In this document: positions 8,136-15,029 of the stretch, in pieces | Numbering within the stretch: position 1 is the stretch's first letter | Layout of the letters: each line of letters opens with the position of its first letter | NCBI GenBank assembly: GCA_000434675.1 | Contig: HF988637.1 | Coordinates: 104,121-168,120, forward strand | Direction of reading: 5' to 3' | DNA length: 64,000 nucleotides | Source: Faecalibacterium sp. CAG:1138 | GTDB taxonomy: Bacteria; Bacillota; Clostridia; Christensenellales; CAG-917 | The notes under the pieces: model-generated | What the model saw: the letters and a program-made list of their open reading frames with translations, nothing else | Told to the model about the DNA's origin: nothing | The model's database searches: none | Translations under genes and position numbers: made by a program

Positions 8136-8450
8136 ATAGGAAACAGAACAAGAAAATTTGCCTACAATTTTAGGGCAAGCGAACAAGAGAAAAATTTAAT
8201 AGATAGCGCAATAGCAAAAAGCGGACTTACGATAACGGACTTTGTAATTCGGGCAATTATTGATAAGCCTATTACCGTGATAGAAAACGGCAACGAGATT
8301 TTAGCCGAACTAAAACGGCAAGGCAACAACCTAAACCAAGTCGTTAGAAACAGTTATAACGGCTTGGTTACGGAAGAAGAAATAAAGGCGTGCATCAAAA
8401 GTCTGAAAGAACTATACCGCAAAATATCTATTGCAATCGGAGGTGGATAA
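8136..8450 (+). CDS. mobC: MobC-like mobilization accessory protein with a non-canonical start
   Basis: About 104 residues, reading NRTRKFAYNFRASEQEKNLI, then SGLTITDFVIRAI and ILAELKRQGNNLNQVVR. This is the MobC/ribbon-helix-helix pattern that assists relaxases at oriT. The frame has no ATG, GTG or TTG near its beginning. A strong AGGAGGG (8122-8129 region) is followed 7 nt later by ATA (8136) and, one codon earlier, ATT (8133). ATA was taken as the start because of spacing; an ATG-to-ATA mutation or ATT initiation are alternatives. The stop TAA (8448-8450) overlaps the relaxase ATG by one base, so the two are coupled. The family call is firm and the start is not. Confidence 0.75.
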   Translation: MGNRTRKFAYNFRASEQEKNLIDSAIAKSGLTITDFVIRAIIDKPITVIENGNEILAELKRQGNNLNQVVRNSYNGLVTEEEIKACIKSLKELYRKISIAIGGG

Positions 8451-9595
8451 TGCCACTTTTTAAGTGTAGTGCAAGCAAAGCAAAACCGAAAAACGGTATC
8501 GCGTATATCACCGACGAAAAGAAAGCAAAGATAGTGTCGGTTAGAAATCTTTTTGAAGACGAGGACTACGCACAGCAGTTTGACGAAACGGCAAGTCGGT
8601 TCGGCAAGGGGGATAAGTTTGAAGAGCGTAAATATTATCATTGTAAATTATCATGCGCACGTCAAGATAACGTTTCGCCTGAAAAGGCGCACGCTTACGC
8701 GGAAGAACTTACGGCAAAATTATTTCAAAACTACGAGTGCGTAATCGCTACCCACACGGACACGCAAACGGTACATAGCCATATTATCGTAAACGCGGTG
8801 GACCCGATAACGGGTAAGAAATTGCAGTTTAATAAACAAGACTACGTAAATATGAAAGACGAAGCGAATAGGATAGGGAAGAAATACGGGTTTAGCGAAA
8901 CGGATTTTAGAAAGCGTGGTAAAAACAGCAGAACGGTAGTTGAGAAAAAGATAATGCTCAAAGGCGGTATTAGTTGGAAAGAAGAACTTAGAGAAGTAAT
9001 TGCGGAAGCAACCAAAAACTCAACCACGCCTGACAACTTCAAGGATTATCTTGAAAAATGTTACGGCGTAAAAATCACAAGGGATGGAAAGGATTATTCT
9101 TACCTGCATCCCGACAAGCAAAAACCTATCCGAGGGGAAAAGCTCGGAACAAATTATACAAAAAAGGAGATTTTAAGGAAAATTGATGAACAAAATAACG
9201 GGCGAATATCCTCAGCCCATAATCGAGGACCAACCGGTGGATATTTCAAGAAATCCGGCGATATTGGATTTACAAGAAGAAGCAAAAAGATTAACAGCAG
9301 AAGCGCGCGAGGCAATGTTTTTGCAAGCATTGGCGACATCGAGAGAGCAATGCAACGACTTGATTTTGACGCAAAATGTGCGAATCGCGGAACAGACGCA
9401 GCAAGTGAAGAACTTAGAATGGAGCAACAAAAAGCTCGTGAACGAGCTGAGAGGAGACGTTTGGATGCTATCGAAAGAAGTCAAAGAGAGCAACAACCAA
9501 TTGTCGAAGAGTCTCAACCAAACGCTGAGCAAGATATCGGAAACAGTAACGGACATCGAGCATCAAGTAAGTACAGCTACGGCAAAGGCGACTGA
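8450..9595 (+). CDS. mobA: MobA/VirD2-family relaxase
   Basis: A 381-residue DNA relaxase that nicks oriT and leads the strand during conjugative mobilization. The likely catalytic tyrosine is Y19 (GIAYITD). The metal-binding histidines are H109 and H111 (TVHSHIIVNAV), and FNKQDYVNMKDEANRIGKKYG follows, typical of Relaxase (Pfam Mobilization) proteins. Residues from about 245 to the end are polar and low in hydrophobics. ATG 8450 overlaps the mobC stop; an upstream in-frame ATG at 8390 would extend into mobC and is less likely. The last 410 bp are shared with a second gene in another frame (9186-9830). The element lacks a coupling protein or type IV secretion genes, so it must be mobilized by a helper. 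Confidence 0.88.
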   Translation: MPLFKCSASKAKPKNGIAYITDEKKAKIVSVRNLFEDEDYAQQFDETASRFGKGDKFEERKYYHCKLSCARQDNVSPEKAHAYAEELTAKLFQNYECVIATHTDTQTVHSHIIVNAVDPITGKKLQFNKQDYVNMKDEANRIGKKYGFSETDFRKRGKNSRTVVEKKIMLKGGISWKEELREVIAEATKNSTTPDNFKDYLEKCYGVKITRDGKDYSYLHPDKQKPIRGEKLGTNYTKKEILRKIDEQNNGRISSAHNRGPTGGYFKKSGDIGFTRRSKKINSRSARGNVFASIGDIERAMQRLDFDAKCANRGTDAASEELRMEQQKARERAERRRLDAIERSQREQQPIVEESQPNAEQDIGNSNGHRASSKYSYGKGD

Positions 9596-9830
9596 CGAAG
9601 CGGTAAGAGTGATGAAGCAAAGCATTACTAAAATGGCAGATAACGCCGTAATCGCTGTAAATGAAAGTGCCGGTAAGATGATGAGCGAGGTTAATAAAGC
9701 GAAGAAAGAAATTGAAAAAGCGAAAGACGGTATCCGTTTTGAAAGCGGTTTTAGAAAGTTTATGTTTTGGCTTTCACCCGTACTAGCGATTGCGCAAACC
9801 ATTGCGCTTGCAATAGTGATATTTGGTTAA
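9186..9830 (+). CDS. Nested MobB-like coiled-coil membrane protein
   Basis: A 214-residue protein whose first 410 bp lie inside the relaxase gene in a different frame. Residues 20-90 are charged and helical, and about 90-175 form a long coiled coil (SNNQLSKSLNQTLSKI, KMMSEVNKAKKEIEKAKDG). A single hydrophobic helix ends the chain (FWLSPVLAIAQTIALAIVIFG). ATG 9186 is preceded by AAGGA at good spacing; an in-frame TTG lies 3 bp earlier. The arrangement mirrors ColE1 and RSF1010 plasmids, where a small membrane MobB is encoded within mobA. Sequence homology to those MobB proteins cannot be claimed. Coding is supported by the open frame continuing 235 bp beyond the relaxase stop with a clear topology. 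A role in anchoring the relaxosome to the membrane is inferred. Confidence 0.75.
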   Translation: MNKITGEYPQPIIEDQPVDISRNPAILDLQEEAKRLTAEAREAMFLQALATSREQCNDLILTQNVRIAEQTQQVKNLEWSNKKLVNELRGDVWMLSKEVKESNNQLSKSLNQTLSKISETVTDIEHQVSTATAKATDEAVRVMKQSITKMADNAVIAVNESAGKMMSEVNKAKKEIEKAKDGIRFESGFRKFMFWLSPVLAIAQTIALAIVIFG

Positions 9831-9860
9831 AAGAATTTTCTCAAAAGAATATAAAACAGC

Positions 9861-9889
9861 TTGACTATCTCGTGATATCACGGTATAAT
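9861..9889 (+). promoter_or_regulatory. Strong promoter with palindromic operator in the spacer (tnpV)
   Basis: TTGACT (9861-9866) and TATAAT (9884-9889) are 17 bp apart. The spacer contains the perfect 12-bp palindrome CGTGATATCACG (9871-9882), a likely operator. The DNA-binding candidate nearby is the ribbon-helix-helix protein at 10295-10513. Confidence 0.8.
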
Positions 9890-9919
9890 GTAGCTACAAT
9901 AAATCTAAGGGAGGGTTTT

Positions 9920-10282
9920 ATGAACGTAGAAGAAATCATTAAAAAAGCGGAAAGAAACGAAGGGTTGACTGTGGAAGAAGTAAAAATCTATCAACAAGCA
10001 GTTAAACCTATAAAGCACGTTTACGGCAAGTATGGAACGCTTGCAAAACAGTATATTGAAGAGCATAACTTTGGTAAATTGTTAAGTTTAGCAGGGCAGT
10101 TGCCTGAATATTTGCACGGAGTAGATAAAGCCGCCGAAGAACTTTATGACGTTATGTGGGACAAACTTTCTAAAAGCGAACAGTATTGCCCTACGGGTAA
10201 TTACTTGGAAGACGTTAAAAGAATTAACGCTATGAAACAAGTGATTGAAGAAGAGATTTTAAGCGAAATAGTTTATATTTAA
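9920..10282 (+). CDS. tnpV: TnpV family transposon-encoded protein
   Basis: A 120-residue protein matching the TnpV family: LAKQYIEEHNFGKLLSLAGQLPEYL, VDKAAEELYDVMWDKLSKSEQY and the ending EEEILSEIVYI. TnpV is a small protein common in Clostridia mobilizable transposons; its molecular function is not known. ATG 9920 has GGGAGG upstream and lies about 30 bp after the promoter at 9861-9889. An in-frame ATG at 9767 would start upstream of that promoter and was rejected. The following ribbon-helix-helix gene begins 12 bp after the stop. Confidence 0.88.
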   Translation: MNVEEIIKKAERNEGLTVEEVKIYQQAVKPIKHVYGKYGTLAKQYIEEHNFGKLLSLAGQLPEYLHGVDKAAEELYDVMWDKLSKSEQYCPTGNYLEDVKRINAMKQVIEEEILSEIVYI

Positions 10283-10294
10283 GGAGAAAATACA

Positions 10295-10513
10295 ATGGAA
10301 AAACAATTAACGCCGAAACAAAAGGCAAGAATTAAGTATGAAATCGTGCATAAGGAAGAGCGTGAGCAAGCAACAAGACAGTTTAACACGAGACTTCCTG
10401 TGAAAGAGCACGATGAAATAATGGCTTTCTTAAAACAAAAAAGAATTTCAAAAGTAGATTTGATTAGATTAGGATATCAAACGCTAAGAAAAGAATTTGA
10501 AGAAAGCAAATAA
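10295..10513 (+). CDS. Small ribbon-helix-helix-type protein
   Basis: A 72-residue, strongly charged protein. Residues 28-68 (TRQFNTRLPVKEHDEIMAFL, KRISKVDLIRLGYQTLRKEF) fit the ribbon-helix-helix fold: a short beta strand, then two helices with Lys-x-x-hydrophobic spacing. Such proteins are DNA-binding repressors or relaxosome accessories. Its AAGGAG is 7 bp ahead of ATG. It follows tnpV closely and probably shares its promoter, making it the obvious candidate to bind the palindrome there. That link is inference. Confidence 0.65.
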   Translation: MEKQLTPKQKARIKYEIVHKEEREQATRQFNTRLPVKEHDEIMAFLKQKRISKVDLIRLGYQTLRKEFEESK

Positions 10514-10572
10514 CAGCGGGACACTATATGTGCTTAATACACCCGTAATGTCGGGAATTAATAAGGAGAAAA

Positions 10573-10584
10573 ATGATTGAATAG
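10573..10584 (+). other. Three-codon mini-ORF with a ribosome binding site
   Basis: AAGGAG is followed by ATG ATT GAA TAG. An ATCCG/CGGAT stem-loop candidate lies 5 to 45 bp downstream, before the TTG-started gene at 10651. It could be a leader peptide or the remains of a gene start. Confidence 0.3.
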
Positions 10585-10650
10585 GGCATCCGTATTTATC
10601 TTTCCGTTAAAAGTGCGGATATCACCCTATAAAATAAAAATTAAGGAGAA

Positions 10651-10926
10651 TTGAATTATAAGGAATTAAATTTAAGAGAAGAAAAATTAAATAATGAAGT
10701 GGAAAATCAAGGTTGCTACAAAGCCCAAAACGTGGAGAAAATCGACAAGTCAAAAATAAATATGGAGGTGTTAAATAAGATTATCGCGTTTAAGATGTTA
10801 GAGATTATGCGTGATAACGAAATGATTGACGAGCGAGAATACGCCAAAATCGAAAAGAAGCGTTCTCAGTTTGGGGAAAGTGTAGTAAAGCAAAATAAAT
10901 TATTTAAAGGAGGCGATTTAACTTGA
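10651..10926 (+). CDS. Small SHOCT-like protein preceding the recombinase
   Basis: A 91-residue protein starting with TTG (AAGGAGA upstream, no ATG in range). The C-terminal half, KMLEIMRDNEMIDEREYAKIEKK, has the short helical pattern of SHOCT-type domains, in which a helix-turn-helix pair carries the I-D/T-E-E-E/R-Y-x-K/I core. The stop TGA overlaps the TTG start of the serine recombinase by 3 bp, so the two are translationally coupled. In mobilizable elements such small proteins may act as excision or directionality partners for the recombinase. That function is inference from position only. Confidence 0.6.
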   Translation: MNYKELNLREEKLNNEVENQGCYKAQNVEKIDKSKINMEVLNKIIAFKMLEIMRDNEMIDEREYAKIEKKRSQFGESVVKQNKLFKGGDLT

Positions 10927-12698
10927 TTGAAAACGGAATGGTAATGCCCACTAACGTTAATTTTAACAGGGCAAGGCAAAGAAGAGTGGTTTTCTACGGA
11001 CGAGTAAGCACGGAACACGAAGCGCAACTTTCGGCGTTAGAAAATCAGATGCAATGGTACGACGACGTGGCGGATAGAAATCCTAATTGGTATGTTATTA
11101 AGAAATATATCGACGAAGGGATTACGGGAACGCAAGCGAAAAAGCGACCTGCATTTTTAAGGATGATACAAGACGCTAAACAAAAAAAGTTCGATTTAAT
11201 CGTAACGAGAGAAGTGTGTAGATTTGCAAGAAACACGGTTGATACGCTTGTTGTTACGAGAGAGTTAAAAGAGTACGGCATCGAAGTCTATTTTGTGGAA
11301 GACAACATTTGGACGATGGACGGAGACGGAGAATTAAGACTCACGATTATGGCAACGCTTGCGCAAGAAGAAAGCAGAAAAATTTCCGAACGTGTTCGAG
11401 CAGGGCAGAAAATCAGTAGAGACAAAGGCGTTTTGTATGGAAGTGGTAATATTCTTGGTTATGATAGGGACAAGGCAAAAGGAACTTACGTAATCAACGA
11501 AGAACAAGCCGAAACGGTGCGTATGATTTACGATATGTATTCGGCAGGCAAAGGAATATCTCAAATTCGTGACGAGATGATACGACTTAAAAGAAAAGAT
11601 AGTTCGGGGTTAGTTAGATGGGAGAATGCGAAAGTATCACGAGTACTACATAACTCAACCTATAAAGGCTATCCTGCCTACTTAAAATCACGAAGAAATA
11701 ATTTCCTTGACCAAAAAATTATTTTAAACCGTGACGAAGATACCTATCTTTACGTAAAAGGCGATTTTGAGCCGATTATATCCGAAGAGCAATGGGATAG
11801 ATGCAAGCAAATTAGAGAGCAACGTACAAGGTATAGAAAATTTCGCACGGAAAACGGGGAAGTTCTTCACAAAACGGGCATTCACGAAAGTAGCGACGTT
11901 TGGACGAAGAAATTAAAATGTAGATGCGGTTATAAAATGCGCAAAAACAAATGGCGTAAGAATAAAAACGGCGAAGTCACCTATGGATATAAATGCTATA
12001 ACCAACTTAACTATGGTTCTAAGGATATTAGAATTGAAGCAGGGATTGACGATTCAAAAAGTTGTAATCTTAGAGAAATATGCGATTGGAAATTAGAAAT
12101 GATGGCAAGGCATATTTTTGCAGGGTTATGGGGTAACAAGAAAGATATTCTAAATAACGTGTCCTCTTTATATCAAATCGGTGTGTTTCAAGAATATCAA
12201 AAAGCGGCGGAAATTAAGGCAACGGTTGATAAAGAGATAGCAAAGTTAGACGAAAAACTAAAACGCTTAACTCGTATGCGCTTGGAAGACGAAATTCCAA
12301 AAGAGTCTTACTTAGAACTCAAAAAGGAAATTGAGCAAGAGAAAATCGAACTTATAAACAAAAGGCGTATTCTTGATGCGGGGATGGTTCCAAACGAAGA
12401 CGGGGAAGAAGAGCCTGCAAAAAAGGTGGAAGACTTCTTGTTGTCGAAAATGGATTTTACCGAACACTACGTAGATAGAGAAGTGATTAAACAGTTCGTT
12501 CATACCATTGTTCCCGTAACGGAAACGTGCTTTAATTGGTATATGAACTTTGACTTAATTGACGTGCCAAACGACATGAAAAAGTTAGTATGGGAATTTA
12601 CGATTGATTATAAATCGGCAAGGTCTTATAGAAAGGAAAAGAACGGTATGCTTAGACCAAATCAATGGCAAGATTTAACGGTAAAAGTGTTTATATAA
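10923..12698 (+). CDS. Large serine recombinase (integrase of the mobile element)
   Basis: A 591-residue recombinase. The catalytic domain is at residues 20-165, with nucleophile S29 in VFYGRVSTEHEAQ and the family motifs TREVCRFARNTVDTL and LAQEESRKISERV. The 'recombinase' DNA-binding domain spans about 185-300 (GYDRDK...ARVLHNSTYKGYPAY). A zinc-ribbon domain with KCRCGYKM and a second Cys pair lies at about 330-390. A coiled-coil segment at about 420-475 is followed by the C-terminal tail. This is the architecture of large serine integrases that insert and excise mobilizable transposons using short attP/attB sites. The start is TTG at 10923 (GGAGG 9 bp upstream), overlapping the previous stop. 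A terminator follows at 12925. The attachment sites were not identified. Confidence 0.92.
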   Translation: MIENGMVMPTNVNFNRARQRRVVFYGRVSTEHEAQLSALENQMQWYDDVADRNPNWYVIKKYIDEGITGTQAKKRPAFLRMIQDAKQKKFDLIVTREVCRFARNTVDTLVVTRELKEYGIEVYFVEDNIWTMDGDGELRLTIMATLAQEESRKISERVRAGQKISRDKGVLYGSGNILGYDRDKAKGTYVINEEQAETVRMIYDMYSAGKGISQIRDEMIRLKRKDSSGLVRWENAKVSRVLHNSTYKGYPAYLKSRRNNFLDQKIILNRDEDTYLYVKGDFEPIISEEQWDRCKQIREQRTRYRKFRTENGEVLHKTGIHESSDVWTKKLKCRCGYKMRKNKWRKNKNGEVTYGYKCYNQLNYGSKDIRIEAGIDDSKSCNLREICDWKLEMMARHIFAGLWGNKKDILNNVSSLYQIGVFQEYQKAAEIKATVDKEIAKLDEKLKRLTRMRLEDEIPKESYLELKKEIEQEKIELINKRRILDAGMVPNEDGEEEPAKKVEDFLLSKMDFTEHYVDREVIKQFVHTIVPVTETCFNWYMNFDLIDVPNDMKKLVWEFTIDYKSARSYRKEKNGMLRPNQWQDLTVKVFI

Positions 12699-12843
12699 CA
12701 TAAGAATGATAAGGGAAAAACTTAGAAAAAATTAAAACTGAATACAACCGCTACGGCGGATAAATATATGGATAATAGTATCGTGATAACAGCCTAAAAC
12801 TAAACGGGCAATTTGTCGCTAAGGGCAAAAGATAACGAGCACA

Positions 12844-12853
12844 GGCGAACATC
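12844..12853 (+). repeat. Single GGCGAACATC motif copy downstream of the recombinase
   Basis: In the 383-bp gap after the recombinase, a GGCGAACATCC block resembles the start of the two 30-bp direct repeats at 24611 and 24706. Otherwise this gap holds no gene; it probably includes the right end of the element. Confidence 0.3.
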
Positions 12854-12924
12854 CGTAATCCGAGGGCGACCAAATAAGTCCGAAATCGGCTAAAAAACGC
12901 ATAATTTATACTAAAACGCACGAA

Positions 12925-12960
12925 AAGCAGTCATTCTTGCGAAAGAGTGACTGCTTTTTT
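12925..12960 (+). terminator. Intrinsic terminator after the serine recombinase region
   Basis: AAGCAGTCATTC (12925-12936) pairs with GAGTGACTGCTT (12944-12955), with one mismatch, and is followed by T residues to 12961. It likely marks the end of the mobile-element transcript. Confidence 0.85.
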
Positions 12961-13081
12961 CTCTGCATTTAGTTCGTCAAAACTCGAAAAATACCCTAAA
13001 AAACGGGGGTGGTCAGAAAAATGTTACACTTTCCCGTATATACGGATACAGGTAAAAGAGGGCGATAAAAGGAGCGTTTTT

Positions 13082-13636
13082 ATGGTAAAATATATACTTA
13101 TGATAGAATATCTTTTGAAAAACAACAACTATTCTCAAGTTGCTACGCTATGCGGATGTTCGCGAATGACGGTATGGCGGGTCTTGCAGCGCATTGATTT
13201 TTTGAGTATTTCGCTTGACGAGATAAAGGAAATGAAGGAAGAAGAACTTCGCTTTTTACTGTTTCCCGAACGGATAAAAAAAGGTAACGGTTATTTGATA
13301 CCCGACTTCAAATGGGAAGAATTTCAAATGAGGAAACATCAATCTTCACTTCGGTTATGTTGGCGAAGATATTGCAAACGCGCTTTGAAACAAAATCTTA
13401 AAGCGTATAGTTGGGCAAGCTTTGTTTTCTTCTATGGTCAATTTCGTAAGCCGTGTTCTGATGAAGATGATCCAAAAGATAAAGTGAGAAACAAGTTGAA
13501 ACATTATAATTTAATGCTGTCATATTGCAATCCAAACGGCGAGCAATATCAAAAGTTAAAGAAAGAAAAGGAAGAGTGGCTTAAATCACTACACCTTGAC
13601 GAAAGCAAAATAGTAGACAAAACCTATGAGTTATAG
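13082..13636 (+). CDS. IstA-like N-terminal fragment (IS21-type transposase remnant)
   Basis: A 184-residue protein. Residues 1-60 form a helix-turn-helix (MVKYILMIEYLLKNNNYSQV, CGCSRMTVWRVLQRI) followed by EEELRFLLFPE and YLIPDFKWEEFQM. This order is typical of the DNA-binding N-terminus of IS21-family IstA transposases. In IstA the next segment, here SLRLCWRRYCKRA and YSWASFVFFYGQFRK, leads into an rve catalytic domain. That domain is missing; instead the chain ends with a lysine-rich helical tail, and no istB follows. IstA is normally about 400-500 residues. This is therefore a truncated relic or a domesticated DNA-binding protein. ATG 13082 was chosen because the upstream extension to 12947 overlaps the terminator. 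Confidence 0.55.
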   Translation: MVKYILMIEYLLKNNNYSQVATLCGCSRMTVWRVLQRIDFLSISLDEIKEMKEEELRFLLFPERIKKGNGYLIPDFKWEEFQMRKHQSSLRLCWRRYCKRALKQNLKAYSWASFVFFYGQFRKPCSDEDDPKDKVRNKLKHYNLMLSYCNPNGEQYQKLKKEKEEWLKSLHLDESKIVDKTYEL

Positions 13637-13764
13637 GATAGTCAATAAATAAAAATGGAATTTATATATACAAAACGATAATAGAAAACACCATTTAAAT
13701 GATTGCATAAACTCGGATATTCGTAAAAGAACATTCGACTTTGTAATTTAATATAAGAAACATA

Positions 13765-13800
13765 AGAGAGAACAAGGATAAATGTTCTCTCTCTTTTTTA
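13765..13800 (+). terminator. Intrinsic terminator
   Basis: AGAGAGAAC (13765-13773) pairs with GTTCTCTCT (13784-13792), followed by a T-run. It separates the IstA-like fragment from the tyrosine recombinase. Confidence 0.85.
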
Positions 13801-13876
13801 TGCCGTTTCGAGGGGTGATTTCCTATTTACGGTGAGAAAAATTATAATAATAACAGTAAATCGAAAGGAGTTTTCA

Positions 13877-14811
13877 ATGAAATACAAAGATTGGTTGGAC
13901 GTATGGTTTGCGAACTACATAGAGCCTTCGTCTAAAACGAAAACGTGCGAAAGATATTCGGAGATTATCGAAAAGCACTTGAAGGTAAAGTTGGGCGAGT
14001 ACGAGCTTGAAGAACTGTCGCCCATCGTCATACAGAAGTATATTACCGAACTTATGCAGTCGGGCAATCTGACAACCGGAAAGGGGTTAGCGGCTAATTC
14101 CGTAAACAGGATTATTACGGTTATTCAGAATTCTCTGAAACTTGCGTATACGCTCGGAGAGCTAAAAGAGTACACGACAGACAAAATCAGACTACCGAAA
14201 ACGAAAGAGAAAGAAGTATCCTGTTTTTCGCTTGCCGAACAGAAGAAGATAGAGCAGGCGGCGTTATCGAGTAAGAAGCGTAAATTCATCGGGATCGTGA
14301 TTTGTCTTTATTCGGGTTGCGTATCGGAGAATTGCTTGCGCTTACTTGGGCAGATATTGATTTCACGAAAGGAACGCTTGCGGTGAACAAAACCTGCCAC
14401 GACGGGCGAGATGAAAACGGGAATCTCTGCCGGATCACGGACTTGCCGAAAACAACTTCTTCCAAAAGAATGATTCCGCTTCCGAAGCAGTTGCTTCCCG
14501 TTCTGAAAGAATATAAGAGAAAAAGCATTTCGGAGTATGTTGTGGAATCGGAAAAGGGCGAGCCGCCTACGGTGCGATCTTATCAGAGAACCTTTGAACT
14601 TTTGCAAAAGCGTTTGCATATTGAGCGTAAAGGTTTCCACTCGCTTCGGCATACGTTTGCTACACGCGCTTTGGAATGCGGGATGGACGTGAAAACATTG
14701 GCGGAGATATTGGGGCATAAAAACGCCACGGTAACGCTGAACAGATACGCCCATTCGCTTATGGAACACAAGCAGGATATGATGAATAAGCTCGGCAAAA
14801 TTTTCAACTAA
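13877..14811 (+). pseudogene. Tyrosine recombinase, single-base frameshift; candidate invertase
   Basis: Two frames make one site-specific tyrosine recombinase of about 311 residues. The first frame (ATG 13877, AAAGGAG upstream) encodes the SAM-like core-binding domain (DWLDVWFANYIEPSSKTKT) and the start of the catalytic domain. The second frame holds LRIGELLALTW, KGFHSLRHTFATRAL and LGHKNATVTLNRYAH, which include the catalytic Arg, His-x-x-Arg, His and the Tyr nucleophile. Inserting one T in GGGTTGCG near 14316 restores SGLRIGEL and a continuous protein. All catalytic residues are retained. The stop lies 2 bp before palindromic site S1, so this gene is the natural candidate to act on the four sites downstream. 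If the frameshift is real the switches may be locked; it may equally be an indel error in the assembly. Confidence 0.8.
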
Positions 14812-14812
14812 A

Positions 14813-14868
14813 AAAGCCGTCTGTTAAAGCAATAGGTGAACAAAACCATAGACTTCGGACACCTATCG
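14813..14868 (+). repeat. Recombination-site-like repeat S1 (left end of promoter cassette 1)
   Basis: Palindromic arms CTGTT and AATAGGTG surround the 5-bp centre AAAGC (14826-14830). A third arm, CACCTATCG, lies about 25 bp downstream. S2 at 14963 has the same arms but centre GCTTT, the reverse complement. S1 and S2 centres are 148 bp apart. Confidence 0.75.
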
Positions 14869-14919
14869 AGAGTATTTACGAATTTTATTATTTTTCTGAC
14901 CGCGCGAAAGCACTGAACA

Positions 14920-14948
14920 TCGACTTTACTACCGTTTTATGGTATAAT
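14920..14948 (+). promoter_or_regulatory. Promoter inside cassette 1, reading toward the SLOG gene
   Basis: TCGACT (14920-14925) and TATAAT (14943-14948) are 17 bp apart. The segment around the -10 (TTTTATGGTATAATA) is nearly identical to that of cassette 2. It lies between S1 and S2, so inversion at those sites would reverse it. Confidence 0.75.
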
Positions 14949-14962
14949 AAACATAATATTTG

Positions 14963-15017
14963 AGCCGTCTATTGCTTTAATAGGCGAACAAAATTCTGCG
15001 AGATAATTCACCTATCG
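14963..15017 (+). repeat. Recombination-site-like repeat S2 (right end of promoter cassette 1)
   Basis: GCCGTCTATT, centre GCTTT (14974-14978), AATAGGCGAACAA, then a third arm TTCACCTATCG. TTAAAGCAATAG of S1 is present here exactly as its reverse complement. The third arm ends just before the SLOG gene's GGGAG ribosome binding site. Confidence 0.75.
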
Positions 15018-15029
15018 GGAGTCATTGAA

